DNA from: an uncultured Duncaniella sp.
Lineage (GTDB): Bacteria > Bacteroidota > Bacteroidia > Bacteroidales > Muribaculaceae
DNA length: 64,000 nucleotides
Assembly (NCBI GenBank): GCA_910578515.1
Contig: CAJTQR010000005.1
Location: 186,001 to 250,000 of the forward strand
Direction of reading: 5' to 3'
The notes beneath the pieces were generated by a model that was not told where the DNA came from, made no database searches, and saw nothing but the letters and a program-made list of their open reading frames with translations. This document shows positions 18,244-27,802 of this stretch, in pieces (position 1 is the stretch's first letter; every line of letters starts with the position of its first letter). Both the position numbers and the translations under genes were made by a program.

Positions 18244-19359
18244 CTATTTGTTTAGCAACGCATACGCACACCAGATTGTTGGTGCTTGTCCGTGATAATC
18301 ACCGGCGATACGTGGGCGGTCAATATAATATTGTTTACTGTTTTTCTTTCCCGTACCTATGCATACTTCAGTAAGGTCATTGTTGTCGTCAATATAGTTG
18401 CATAACCCAAGCCAAGCTCTGCGTGCCACTGGTCCGAATTCCTCAGCATCAAGCCATCCGTTTTTGACACCAACTATCATAGCGTATGCAAACATAGCCG
18501 AGCCTGATGTCTCAGTCCATGATTCAGGTGTGTCAATCAACTGATTCCAAAGACCATCCTTGTTTACATACTTTTTTAGGTTGTCCATCATCAGTTTGTA
18601 TCCTTTCATGATTCTCTCGCGGTTAGGGTCGTTTTGTGGTAAATTGAACAGCAGCTCAGTCATACCTACTGCCATCCATCCGTCACCGCGTCCCCAATAG
18701 TATGGTACATCGGGGGCATGATAGAATAATCCGTTCGGGTGCTGTAGCTCATCAAGATACATAACCATCTCGGCTGCAGCTCGATTCATGTATTTTGAAT
18801 CGCCTGTGACTTTGTATGCCTCTGATTGTACGATAGTAATCATATACATATCATCAATCCAGAGACGGGTTTGCCAAGTGTGACCTTTTTTGTCCCAATC
18901 ACGTTCCTCTTTAGTGGCATTTTTCGGAAGTGTCCATTGTGTGTCAGCATAAGGAAGACCGAGCTCTTTGTAGCGTTCATCCTTCGTGATATTATATAGT
19001 CTCAGGGGAAGACACCCGAACATATTTTGGTCCACATGAATAGGAGGGGGAAGAAGATTTTTCTCGATATGAAACAAAAGTTCAAAACGATTTCTCAATT
19101 TGTTGATGAGCTCCTCATTTTTGGTAAGTTCAGCGAATCTTAGAGCACCATACCATGTGCATACTTCAGCATAATGGATTCCTTTATCGAAGTATAGCTG
19201 ATGTTTGCAATCCAAAAAATGATTGCTGAGCTTTTCTCCTACAATTTTAGGGTCTGCTTTTACAGGAAAATTGTCGAAATATTCTTCAGCAGTGGCAGTG
19301 CCGGTGGCTAAAAATGCCATTGCAATCAAGGCATAAATATAATGAAATGATTTTCTCAT
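18244..19359 (-). CDS. GH105 unsaturated uronyl hydrolase (first copy)
   Basis: 371 residues with a signal peptide ending TATA. GH105 enzymes use an (alpha/alpha)6 barrel to hydrolyse the unsaturated uronic acid that polysaccharide lyases leave at chain ends. The protein shows HVDQNMFGCLPLRLYNIT, RLWIDDMYMI (about 165-174, containing the family's catalytic-site aspartate region) and PYYWGRGDGWMAVGMTE. It is clearly a paralogue of the second GH105 in the locus (shared LWIDDMYMI, YYWGRG and SWTETSGSAMFAYA segments) but lies in the other operon. It is 42 bp upstream of the GH63-like gene. Confidence 0.93.
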   Translation of the reverse strand: MRKSFHYIYALIAMAFLATGTATAEEYFDNFPVKADPKIVGEKLSNHFLDCKHQLYFDKGIHYAEVCTWYGALRFAELTKNEELINKLRNRFELLFHIEKNLLPPPIHVDQNMFGCLPLRLYNITKDERYKELGLPYADTQWTLPKNATKEERDWDKKGHTWQTRLWIDDMYMITIVQSEAYKVTGDSKYMNRAAAEMVMYLDELQHPNGLFYHAPDVPYYWGRGDGWMAVGMTELLFNLPQNDPNRERIMKGYKLMMDNLKKYVNKDGLWNQLIDTPESWTETSGSAMFAYAMIVGVKNGWLDAEEFGPVARRAWLGLCNYIDDNNDLTEVCIGTGKKNSKQYYIDRPRIAGDYHGQAPTIWCAYALLNK

Positions 19360-19400
19360 ATTGTTAATTCAAATAAGTATTATTTCAATTTCTATTTCTA

Positions 19401-21758
19401 TTAGTGCTTTACCTCTACTTTTATGGTTTTGTTACAGTCCGTAGTAGGGATAGTTACAATTAAGTTGGATGCTGTTTTGTCATATTGGTAATCGGCGTTT
19501 GAAATCTTTTTGCCATTTATCTTGACTGATGATGGAACGTCGCATCCATGCACATTCAATGTGTATCCACGTTTTGACATAAGCTCAGGGGCATTGCCTG
19601 TCGTGGTGACTTTGCGGGGAAGGATAATAAATGTATCCTTTTTTCCATCAGATTTACAAGTCATTTCTGTGAACGCATAATTTGAAGCATAGTCTGCATT
19701 GTCTCCACCATCTTCATACAAGCGACCTGCGCCATTACCACGTGCCACGGTATGGATGACCATGTTTTCAGGACGTTCTGTTACACTTTTAACACCAGCA
19801 GGATTAAACGGTATCATGGAACCTTGGCGGAAGAAATAAGGAATCTGTTTGATATTAAACTTAAATTCTTTCACACATGGACCCTCGATAAGTTCATTTG
19901 TTGCGATGCCCCACCATTTGCCTTCGGGAAACCAAATTGTCTTAGTGCTGATACCATCCACACCTTCTTCAACAATCGGAGCCACTAAGATATCGTTGCC
20001 GAACATATATTCATTTTCGTACTTATATGCTTCCTCTGAATCGGGAAAATCATAATACAGTGGACGGCAAATCGAAATACCTGTATCGTAAGCCTCGCGT
20101 GCCATGGTGTATATATAAGGGAATAGAGAGTAACGGAGGTTTACGGCATCAAGCATATCAGGGAAATTGGGGAATTTCCAAATTTGACGCTCTATACGAG
20201 TCTCTTTAGTAGCATGTGTGCGGAACATTGGAGTAAATACTCCAAACTGAATCCAACGGAGCACGAGTTCGGGATTGTTGGCATTCTTGACACCGGTCCA
20301 CACATGACCGCCAAGGTCATGACCCCAATATCCGTAACCAACATTTGATGCAGTCGCTGTGAAATATGGTTGGAATGCAAGGGTTGGGAAGTTAATCAAG
20401 GCATCTCCTGAGAAACCGATTTGGTAACGGTGGCTTCCAAGACCTCCCCAGCGATGGAATATAACAGGTCGGCGTTCGGGGCGGTTTTTTACCATATCAT
20501 TGAAGAACACGTGGTTGCACCAGAACGTTTCTCCCAGTCCTTTAGTGTAGCGGCTGGTGAGATGTTGTTGCCAATCAATCCACCAGAAATCCACACCTTC
20601 ACTCTCATGGTCACGGATTATATTATCGAAAAATGGTTTTGCAAAATCGGTATTGTCGAGCACCCAAGGAATGGTGTCCCCTTTGAGATACTTTCCGTTA
20701 AGGCTCCGATTCATTGCTGAGTAATATTGGGGGGATTCCCTTTCACATACACCATCGGCTGGATGCAGGTTGAGGGCGATTTTAAAATTCCGGTTGTGGA
20801 TGTCGTTGAGTAGACCCTTGGGGTCGGGAATAAGCTTGGTGTTCCAACTCCATCCAGTCCATCCTCCGCGACCGTCTGAATCCTTTTTATTACCGTTCCA
20901 ATGCCAGTCCATGTCAAGAATCATGACATCGCATGGTATGTTATTAGATTCTAAGTCCGACATGATGTGGCGGTAATCGTCTGCAGAATATGAGGCGTAT
21001 TTACTGTACCAATAACCAAATATATATGCCGGTGGCAACGGTATCTTACCGCAAATCAGGGTGAAATCATACAGAGCTTTTTTGTAATCCTTGCCATAGC
21101 CCATGAAATAGAGGTCAAGAGCATCTGGGTCATTCCGTTCAGCCCACCAGTCAAAGCCCATAGTGCTGTCCGCTTCGAAGGCAAATGAACGGCTGCCATC
21201 AGCACGTTTGCTGGACCAAGAGTCGTCAATTACAGCCCATCCGGAACGTGAGATAATGCCATTCTCAAGTTCTGAGCGCTTGTTGTCGCCGTTGCTTCCA
21301 TCAAGTGTGCGACATGTACCTTTAAGATTCAGCGGGTCTGGCTTTCCGGGGTACCATGTAGCTTTTTCTCCATTTTGAATGAATGAAATGCTGAGATTAT
21401 CGGGCGATGCCGGTGAGGTGAGGGGATTGGTACCTTTGCGGTAGCGCAGATTGAGCTTGTCTGTGGTTATATACAGAAATTCGCTGTCTTCTGATGATTT
21501 ATATTTCGGAACGTCAAGAGCACGGTTTACAACGGCGAAGGTAGCTCTATCCTCAAATGCCCCCTTTGCGCTATGTTCAATTCGAATCATTTCAGGGGTA
21601 AGCACGGTGAAACGTGTGTTCCCGGAAAGAACGATGGCTTTGTCATCGGCTTTTGGTGAATAGTGCTCAGCCACGGCGGAGTTGCAGCATATAAGTGCTA
21701 CTACGGCAGTCAGTGCATAGCGTAGGTGATTGGATAAATTGACTGTATTTAAAAACAT
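19401..21758 (-). CDS. GH31 alpha-glycosidase, secreted
   Basis: 785 residues with a signal peptide ending AVAEHYS. The N-terminal beta-sandwich is followed by the barrel: FGYWYSKYASYS, PCDVMILDMDWHW, VDFWWIDWQQH (about 392, the aspartate in the nucleophile position) and QIGFSGDALINF (about 451, the acid/base GD motif). WKFPNFPDMLDAVNLRYSL and a C-terminal beta domain complete the family layout. GH31 covers alpha-glucosidases, alpha-xylosidases and alpha-galactosidases. The WIDWQQ version of the nucleophile motif differs from the common WxDMNE, so the specificity is open. It lies within the SusC operon. Confidence 0.9.
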   Translation of the reverse strand: MFLNTVNLSNHLRYALTAVVALICCNSAVAEHYSPKADDKAIVLSGNTRFTVLTPEMIRIEHSAKGAFEDRATFAVVNRALDVPKYKSSEDSEFLYITTDKLNLRYRKGTNPLTSPASPDNLSISFIQNGEKATWYPGKPDPLNLKGTCRTLDGSNGDNKRSELENGIISRSGWAVIDDSWSSKRADGSRSFAFEADSTMGFDWWAERNDPDALDLYFMGYGKDYKKALYDFTLICGKIPLPPAYIFGYWYSKYASYSADDYRHIMSDLESNNIPCDVMILDMDWHWNGNKKDSDGRGGWTGWSWNTKLIPDPKGLLNDIHNRNFKIALNLHPADGVCERESPQYYSAMNRSLNGKYLKGDTIPWVLDNTDFAKPFFDNIIRDHESEGVDFWWIDWQQHLTSRYTKGLGETFWCNHVFFNDMVKNRPERRPVIFHRWGGLGSHRYQIGFSGDALINFPTLAFQPYFTATASNVGYGYWGHDLGGHVWTGVKNANNPELVLRWIQFGVFTPMFRTHATKETRIERQIWKFPNFPDMLDAVNLRYSLFPYIYTMAREAYDTGISICRPLYYDFPDSEEAYKYENEYMFGNDILVAPIVEEGVDGISTKTIWFPEGKWWGIATNELIEGPCVKEFKFNIKQIPYFFRQGSMIPFNPAGVKSVTERPENMVIHTVARGNGAGRLYEDGGDNADYASNYAFTEMTCKSDGKKDTFIILPRKVTTTGNAPELMSKRGYTLNVHGCDVPSSVKINGKKISNADYQYDKTASNLIVTIPTTDCNKTIKVEVKH

Positions 21759-21806
21759 GGTTGAGTTATAAAAGGGATTGTTAAAATAAGGTCTGATTTA
21801 TGCCTT

Positions 21807-23852
21807 TTATTTTTTACCAAGAAGAAATTCTTCGGCACGACCAGGGGTGTAGAGTTGCCATAGTGATGCTACTGTCCAACCCGGAGCGAAGATATTGTTA
21901 TAGTATCCTTTCCCGTTTCGTCCATAATCCCAGTTGGTATGCTGGACTACCTCCGGATAGTAACCGGTTTTGGCAATGCCGCAGAGATGACCGTCAACAG
22001 GGAGAAGTTGTCCCATGGATGAGGATATGACTTCTGCAAAATCAGTGAAACGGTTATCTGCATATTCTCGACCGAGCCATCTGAGCACATCTGCAAATTC
22101 AAACACAAATACATCGATATGGTTGTTCTCCACTGAGACATTTCCCCAACCGCGAGTCTTTAGACCTATGTCGCCAAGCATCTGACCTTTTGCAAACGGC
22201 ACATCCCAAGTGTAGTACCATGACAGTGCGAAATATGCGGCTTTTTTGGTAAGCTCGGCGCATCTGCGCTGCTCTTCCCCTTTTGTGACAAGGGCTAAAT
22301 AATAGGTAGCGGTAGCGGCATAGAGCGAAGCCTCTTTGTCCTCGCAATTAGCATCAAGTGTGGATGAGAAATAATCGGATTTGGAGATTAGTTCATTTTC
22401 AAGATAGTCAACCGAGCGGCGCGCAGCCTCAAGATAACGTTTGTTTTTGAAATATTTATATCCCATTACGAGTGGGAGAGTAGCAGAGGGGGTGCTTCCA
22501 CCAGTCTCATCTACAATTGTTCCGTCATCTTTGAATTTACGGGGGAAACTACCGTCAGGATTCTGTAAATCGAGGAAAATGTTAAGTAGATTCTTCATCT
22601 TTGCTTCCCATTCAGGATGCTTTCTTCCATGAAGTTTTTCGTATTGGAGATAGTTAAGTACTGCGTAGACCGCCTCTGATTGCCGGCGTATGCTACGCAC
22701 TGAATCCTCACGTTCGGGATTATATCGCACTACTTCTCTGAAAATTCCAGCTGGAGAGAAACCGTTGTTAAGGTATGATTCATATATTTTGTTAGCACCG
22801 TCAATCAAATCGTTGCGTGAATTAAGTTCACCATATTCAAGTGCGTTGTAGGCATTGAGCAGTGAACGTCCGAGAAACCCGACCTCTGCTACACCTGATG
22901 TAGTACAGGTGGCGGTCTCAAGCCCTACACCGGCGTAGTATTTCAGTGGTTTGTCATCAACGTAGCTTGCTGTAAAGAAGTCGGTCATGGTACGTTTCAG
23001 TTGCTCGGGTGAATAAGAGCCTTCTACCGGTTGTGGACGGGTAATATCATAGCAATAATTCCAAGTGGATTCCATGCATTCAGAAAAATCAGAGGCATCC
23101 TTTTCTGTAAGTTCCCAATTGAGATGGATAGAGTTTCCTTTGCGCAACAATTGGAATGCCTCAACAGATGGGGCTAAGGTGAGTTTGCGGATGTATGATT
23201 TAGGCGCTTCGCAGTAAGGGAATCCAAAAGCAAGATAGCTTTTCCCGTCTGCATTGCCGAATCCGGTGTAACCTATAGAAGTCTCGCCGGAGACTATGAC
23301 CTCACCTGCGTTATGTGTGGTAAGTGCATCTTTGTCGAGCTTGTCGGTGCGCATTACCGCCATATATTTTTTTGCTTCAGGACTGAACACTGCAGTAAGA
23401 GGTGTGCTCAATCTGTCTTCGCGGACTAACCAATATTCTGATTCACGAATAGAGGGGGTATGTTCTGGAGAACGAAGATTCTTTCTATACCAGAATCCTG
23501 GCATAAGAAATAAACTGCTCTCATGAGGATAATCGGTGACAATCTGTTCACCGTAATTGAAATATATATCTTCTTTCGCTTTTATGACAACACTGACTGA
23601 TTTCCTATGATTATCTCCTGCCACTGACCTTTCAATTTCTACTGGCAATATCTCAGATGAAACTGCAATGTCTTTTCCATTGCCTGAATTCTTGAAGGAC
23701 AAGGCATGAGTAACAGCTGCATTTCCCGGCGTTTTCAACGATATGTGTGCGACCGGATTTGTTTCCATTGCCACCATTTGTGATGCACCAAACAGGTTTG
23801 TAAGGAGAGACAAACCTAAAAACAATCTTTTTACACTCATAAAATTCTTCAT
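21807..23852 (-). CDS. Secreted (alpha/alpha)-toroid-like protein of unknown activity in the PUL
   Basis: 681 residues with a signal peptide (about 1-28). The first ~240 residues look beta-rich. From about 280 there are repeated paired helices (GFLGRSLLNAYNAL, SEAVYAVLNYLQY, LNIFLDLQNPDGSFPRKF, SLYAATATYYLALV), the pattern of six-hairpin glycosidase or polysaccharide-lyase barrels. NVSVENNHIDVFVFEFADVL and a WDYGRNGKGYY segment near the end look like an active-site rim. I do not recognise the family with confidence; GH154-like or a lyase family are possibilities. Because both GH105s need a lyase product and no lyase is recognised in the locus, this is a candidate for that step (inference). 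Confidence 0.6.
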   Translation of the reverse strand: MKNFMSVKRLFLGLSLLTNLFGASQMVAMETNPVAHISLKTPGNAAVTHALSFKNSGNGKDIAVSSEILPVEIERSVAGDNHRKSVSVVIKAKEDIYFNYGEQIVTDYPHESSLFLMPGFWYRKNLRSPEHTPSIRESEYWLVREDRLSTPLTAVFSPEAKKYMAVMRTDKLDKDALTTHNAGEVIVSGETSIGYTGFGNADGKSYLAFGFPYCEAPKSYIRKLTLAPSVEAFQLLRKGNSIHLNWELTEKDASDFSECMESTWNYCYDITRPQPVEGSYSPEQLKRTMTDFFTASYVDDKPLKYYAGVGLETATCTTSGVAEVGFLGRSLLNAYNALEYGELNSRNDLIDGANKIYESYLNNGFSPAGIFREVVRYNPEREDSVRSIRRQSEAVYAVLNYLQYEKLHGRKHPEWEAKMKNLLNIFLDLQNPDGSFPRKFKDDGTIVDETGGSTPSATLPLVMGYKYFKNKRYLEAARRSVDYLENELISKSDYFSSTLDANCEDKEASLYAATATYYLALVTKGEEQRRCAELTKKAAYFALSWYYTWDVPFAKGQMLGDIGLKTRGWGNVSVENNHIDVFVFEFADVLRWLGREYADNRFTDFAEVISSSMGQLLPVDGHLCGIAKTGYYPEVVQHTNWDYGRNGKGYYNNIFAPGWTVASLWQLYTPGRAEEFLLGKK

Positions 23853-23875
23853 ATTGGAGTGAACCTAATCAATCA

Positions 23876-24856
23876 TTACTTAAAGGATGGAGCTTTAGCC
23901 TTCAGAGCAGGTGAATCACCTGCCACAGATGGCCATCCATTAACCCAAATTATTTTATCTAACATCAATCTACGGCCTTTTGAGCCCGAAACTTTTACTG
24001 CATGGTATAGAATCCAGTCATCACCGGCATCGTCGGTTACGATTTCAGAGTTATGACCTGTGCCAACAAAGTGGTCGTTCTTATGAATGAGCATTTCATG
24101 ATGATTATCGAGCATAGAAGCACCTTCACGGTCAGTGTACGGACCTAATAGTTTGTCCGATTTTCCCACCACTGTGGCATAAGTGCTCTTTAGACCTTCG
24201 CAGCAGGTGCCTGTTGAGGCAAAGAGGTAATACTTACCATCTTTCTTATGGATATATGTACCTTCATAAGCTGTTCCGGCTAATTTTATTGGTTTGAAAC
24301 CTGGCTTAACAGCCAGTCCGTCGTCTGTGAGTTCCACTGCATATATTCCACTGAAACTTCCGAACATGAGGTATTTTTTCCCTTCATCCTCGATGTAGAA
24401 CGGGTCAATGCAATTTTGAACACCAATCTCACTGCTGATAAACATTTTCCCATGGTTCTCAAATGGTCCGGCTGGAGAGTCTGATGAAGCACAGCCTATG
24501 CCGCAGCTCCATTCTCCACCCCACACCGACATGGAATAGTGCATCACATATTTGTCTCCGATTTTACTGATATCCGGAGCCCAAATGCCGGCTTTTTCCA
24601 CGAAATTCGGACGAGTCTCATCGGTAAATGCAGTTCCTGCAAATTCCCAATCCACCAAATTTTTTGAACGGTAGATAGGTAGGTTGCGAACAGTCTCGGT
24701 GGCGTATACATAATAGTATCCGTCATCACCCTTTATGATGGAGGGGTCAGGGAGATTCTTATCAGCAACAGGATTCTTATACTCGTTCACACTCTTCCCA
24801 GCCATGAGCGCAGGGCTCATGGCTATGGAAAGCGCGATGATAATTTGCTTCAACAT
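23876..24856 (-). CDS. GH43 glycosidase, periplasmic
   Basis: 326 residues with a signal peptide ending ALMA. The five-bladed beta-propeller of GH43 (arabinofuranosidases, arabinanases, xylosidases, galactosidases) shows all three catalytic positions: the base aspartate in LPDPSIIKGDDGYYY (about 38), the pKa-tuning aspartate in CIDPFYIEDEG (about 150) and the acid glutamate in GTAYEGTYIHKKDGKYYLF (about 198). WAPDISKIGDKYVMHYS is also typical. Its paralogue lies 20 bp upstream as a lipoprotein. The pair probably acts outside and inside the outer membrane on the same arabinose-type linkage (inference). Confidence 0.9.
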   Translation of the reverse strand: MLKQIIIALSIAMSPALMAGKSVNEYKNPVADKNLPDPSIIKGDDGYYYVYATETVRNLPIYRSKNLVDWEFAGTAFTDETRPNFVEKAGIWAPDISKIGDKYVMHYSMSVWGGEWSCGIGCASSDSPAGPFENHGKMFISSEIGVQNCIDPFYIEDEGKKYLMFGSFSGIYAVELTDDGLAVKPGFKPIKLAGTAYEGTYIHKKDGKYYLFASTGTCCEGLKSTYATVVGKSDKLLGPYTDREGASMLDNHHEMLIHKNDHFVGTGHNSEIVTDDAGDDWILYHAVKVSGSKGRRLMLDKIIWVNGWPSVAGDSPALKAKAPSFK

Positions 24857-24876
24857 ATAAAAGCTAATTCAAGGGA

Positions 24877-25905
24877 TTAATTGAAAACAGGAGCTTCAGC
24901 CAGTTTGGATGGTCCGTTTTGAACCAGTTCGGGCCAACCATCAACCCAAACAATTTGGTCAAGCATCAAGTATCGACCGCCTGAAGGAGTGTCACGGCAA
25001 TAGCTGTGATACAACAGCCAGTCCTTGCCGTTACTATCAGTTACAAGCTGTGAGTTGTGTCCAGGTCCTACGAAATATTCATTACCGCGGATTACCACTT
25101 CGTAACCATTGTCGACCATGGAAACTCCCTCCTTGTTTACATAAGGACCAGTGACTGATGTAGAGCGTCCTACCACAGTCATATAGGTGCTGAGCATGGA
25201 GTTACAGCAGCTACCAACTGAGGCGAAAAGGTAATAATACTCGCCACGTTTGTGGATATGTGGAGCTTCAAACGCATTGCCGGCTACCATTATCTTTTCC
25301 TTTTTTGCAGTGGCTAAGTCGGGCGACACACGAAGTCCGTCGTCAGTCAGTTTAACAGCCCAAAGACCGTTGAAACTACCCCATACGAGCCATTTCTGAC
25401 CATTATCATCATAGTAGCATGGGTCTATAGAGTTACGGACATCAATTTCGGAAGATGTGAAAAGTTTACCTTTTCCGTCAACTGATTCTTCAAGTGAGAA
25501 GGGACCTTCAGGTGAAGGGGCTGTCGCGATACCTATACCGGCAGTAGCTGGTTTACCCATTGCTGACATGGCGAAGTAAAGGATGTATTTATCACCGACT
25601 TTTTCAATGTCAGGAGCCCATACGGCAGCGCCTGCATCAGTGACGAATGTCGGTTTTTTCTCAAACATCTTACCTCCGTCTGTCCAGTTAATCAAATCAG
25701 TTGATTTCCTGATTACAGATGTGTTGGTTGCGAACATGTAGAACTGATTGCCTTCCTTCCATACAGTAGGGTCTGCTGCACTGTATGAAGTCAGCGGATT
25801 GGAGTATGTATTTCCTGATAGGGAAGTGGTCTTTTCATTGTCATCAGAGCAGGAAGTGAGAGCACCAATTCCTAACGCTAACAATAGTAAATATTTGCTG
25901 TTCAT
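24877..25905 (-). CDS. GH43 glycosidase, lipoprotein
   Basis: 342 residues. The lipoprotein signal ends LTSC with Cys19 followed by SDDNE, an acidic run resembling the Bacteroidales surface-export signal, so it is probably displayed outside the cell. The propeller contains AADPTVWKEGNQFYMF (catalytic base, about 45), SIDPCYYDDNGQ (about 157) and GNAFEAPHIHKRGEYYYLF (acid glutamate, about 212). It follows susD by 46 bp. It is similar over its whole length to the next gene, which points to duplication followed by relocation to a different compartment. Confidence 0.92.
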   Translation of the reverse strand: MNSKYLLLLALGIGALTSCSDDNEKTTSLSGNTYSNPLTSYSAADPTVWKEGNQFYMFATNTSVIRKSTDLINWTDGGKMFEKKPTFVTDAGAAVWAPDIEKVGDKYILYFAMSAMGKPATAGIGIATAPSPEGPFSLEESVDGKGKLFTSSEIDVRNSIDPCYYDDNGQKWLVWGSFNGLWAVKLTDDGLRVSPDLATAKKEKIMVAGNAFEAPHIHKRGEYYYLFASVGSCCNSMLSTYMTVVGRSTSVTGPYVNKEGVSMVDNGYEVVIRGNEYFVGPGHNSQLVTDSNGKDWLLYHSYCRDTPSGGRYLMLDQIVWVDGWPELVQNGPSKLAEAPVFN

Positions 25906-25951
25906 GATTATTTTCGTTTAAGTGTCTCGTGAAAGAGATAGTAGCTGTGGT

Positions 25952-27769
25952 TTAATAACGTTTTTCAAGTTCTTCCACAGGTATGTTATCTTCATATCCA
26001 TCATACCCGTAGTTCTGGTTGATTCGTCCCTCGGTATTTGATTCTATGGCATTGCGGGGAATGGGCCACCAAACGTGGTATGGTTTCATGATGAATGCAT
26101 TGGTGGAGTAGTAATATTCCTCGGCGAAGAAGTTGTTTTTCTCCATTATGCGGTCGTAGTACCAGTTCTTTTCAGAGAAGTTATCCATTGAATATCCTTC
26201 ATCGCCTCTCTCGGCTTTAAGGCATGCTATACGGGTAAGCTCTGATTTGCGGTGGTCCTCAATGAATAGTTCACGTGCTCGTTCATCAAGGATATCATCG
26301 AGAGTCACACTTGTGAGTTCGGGAGCGTTCACGCGACGGCGAATGGCGTTAACATCTTCGGTAGCCTGAGCGTTCTTTCCCATCCACCAGTATGCTTCCG
26401 CACGGTTGAGATAGGTTTCTGCAAGACGGAAAATGTATTGGTCAGTGAAACCGCCGACGGGAACATTGCCACCTGCGTTGGGGTCGTCTTTGCTCACAAG
26501 GACCTTTACTATCGGGAATGAGAAGTAGCAGCGCATAGTGTCAGTGCAGTATTTGGGGTCGACAGGTTGTCCGAAGTACTTTGCACTCCCACCTTTGGAT
26601 GGAGGAAGATTGTATGTGATGCGCGAACGGTCAAACCAGTTGTTGGAATTGTGTCGCATATCAGTGCCGCAATCCTTCCAGATGCCAAATTGAGCGTAAT
26701 TTGTAGGACGAATTTTCGCAAGACCGCGACCTAATAGTTCAAGCTGTTCATATCCATCGTAGATACCCTTAGCATCAGTTGTACCATTCTTGCCGTCAGG
26801 TGTCTTAACCTTTGCACCTGCGTGCCATTGGGGCACAAAGTTACGTTTACGTCGTGAACCGCTGGGAGAGGAACAGCCTTCGATACCGTAGCGTTCCTGT
26901 CCTACCATAATAGCTTCGGCATTTTCCGGCAAGCTGATGTTATCTTCGTTGAATAGGTCGTTATATACATCTTTGGTCGGGTCAGAAACATTAACGCCAA
27001 AACGGTTGGTCATGAGATGCAGTCCATAGTTTTCGATGCAACGTGTAGCAGCATCTGCAGCTTCCTGAAAATCTCCGTTGGCAAGGCATATCTTTGCAAG
27101 GAGATGTTCGCCTGCGGCGCGGCTTACAGCTCCACGAATCACATTCTCAGGGAGCCATTGCACTGCATATTCCATATCGCTTTTGATGTTGCGCAGGATT
27201 GTTTTGCGTGATACAGTGTTGAAATCGAGCTTAGCCTGGGTGATTTCCTCTCCAATCCAGGGCACATCTCCGAATTGGTTAACCAAAAGGTAATACCAGT
27301 AGGCGCGGTGGAAATAACCCTCTGCAAGACATGCATTGCGGTCCTCTTCCGATGCCATACCTTTGGCTTCTGGTGAGCGGGTGATTACGGTATTGGCATA
27401 CTTGATACCGTTCCATGCCCATACCCAGTAGCGGAGGTGAAGATACATGTTGGTGGAGGGAGTGAGCTGAGTCACCATGTTATGGATTTCCTTAGTTTCA
27501 GGACCACCCATCACTGCAAGGTCAGACCATGCGTATTCATATACGCAGAAAGTCTCGCAGTTACCTGAGTTGAATGCGTCGCCAAACCATTCAAAGTTCA
27601 TCTGCTTGCGGCAGAGGCGGAGCATGGTTTCCAGACCAGCGCGGTCAACGAAAGTGTTTTCCGGGGTGAGGAATGACATTGATTTAGGTTCGATATCCAC
27701 GCATGAATGGAATGCGGTAGCTACCAATCCAGCTGTTAGACAGCTTAATATATATTTTTTTGCTTTCAT
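25952..27769 (-). CDS. SusD/RagB-family glycan-binding lipoprotein
   Basis: 605 residues. The lipobox is at FHSC (Cys23). The family forms a lid over the SusC transporter at the cell surface and captures oligosaccharides. The N-terminal part has FVDRAGLETMLRLCRKQ; the TPR-like helical core includes YFHRAYWYYLLVNQFGDVPWIGE and ISRAAGEHLLAKICLANGDF-type segments; and the C-terminal part has YIFRLAETYLNRAEAYWWMG and DERARELFIEDHRKSEL, all standard SusD features. It starts 33 bp after susC. Specific ligand residues cannot be assigned. Confidence 0.95.
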   Translation of the reverse strand: MKAKKYILSCLTAGLVATAFHSCVDIEPKSMSFLTPENTFVDRAGLETMLRLCRKQMNFEWFGDAFNSGNCETFCVYEYAWSDLAVMGGPETKEIHNMVTQLTPSTNMYLHLRYWVWAWNGIKYANTVITRSPEAKGMASEEDRNACLAEGYFHRAYWYYLLVNQFGDVPWIGEEITQAKLDFNTVSRKTILRNIKSDMEYAVQWLPENVIRGAVSRAAGEHLLAKICLANGDFQEAADAATRCIENYGLHLMTNRFGVNVSDPTKDVYNDLFNEDNISLPENAEAIMVGQERYGIEGCSSPSGSRRKRNFVPQWHAGAKVKTPDGKNGTTDAKGIYDGYEQLELLGRGLAKIRPTNYAQFGIWKDCGTDMRHNSNNWFDRSRITYNLPPSKGGSAKYFGQPVDPKYCTDTMRCYFSFPIVKVLVSKDDPNAGGNVPVGGFTDQYIFRLAETYLNRAEAYWWMGKNAQATEDVNAIRRRVNAPELTSVTLDDILDERARELFIEDHRKSELTRIACLKAERGDEGYSMDNFSEKNWYYDRIMEKNNFFAEEYYYSTNAFIMKPYHVWWPIPRNAIESNTEGRINQNYGYDGYEDNIPVEELEKRY

Positions 27770-27802
27770 GGGAATGCCTTGTTAAAGTTTCAGTTTTTTC
27801 GA

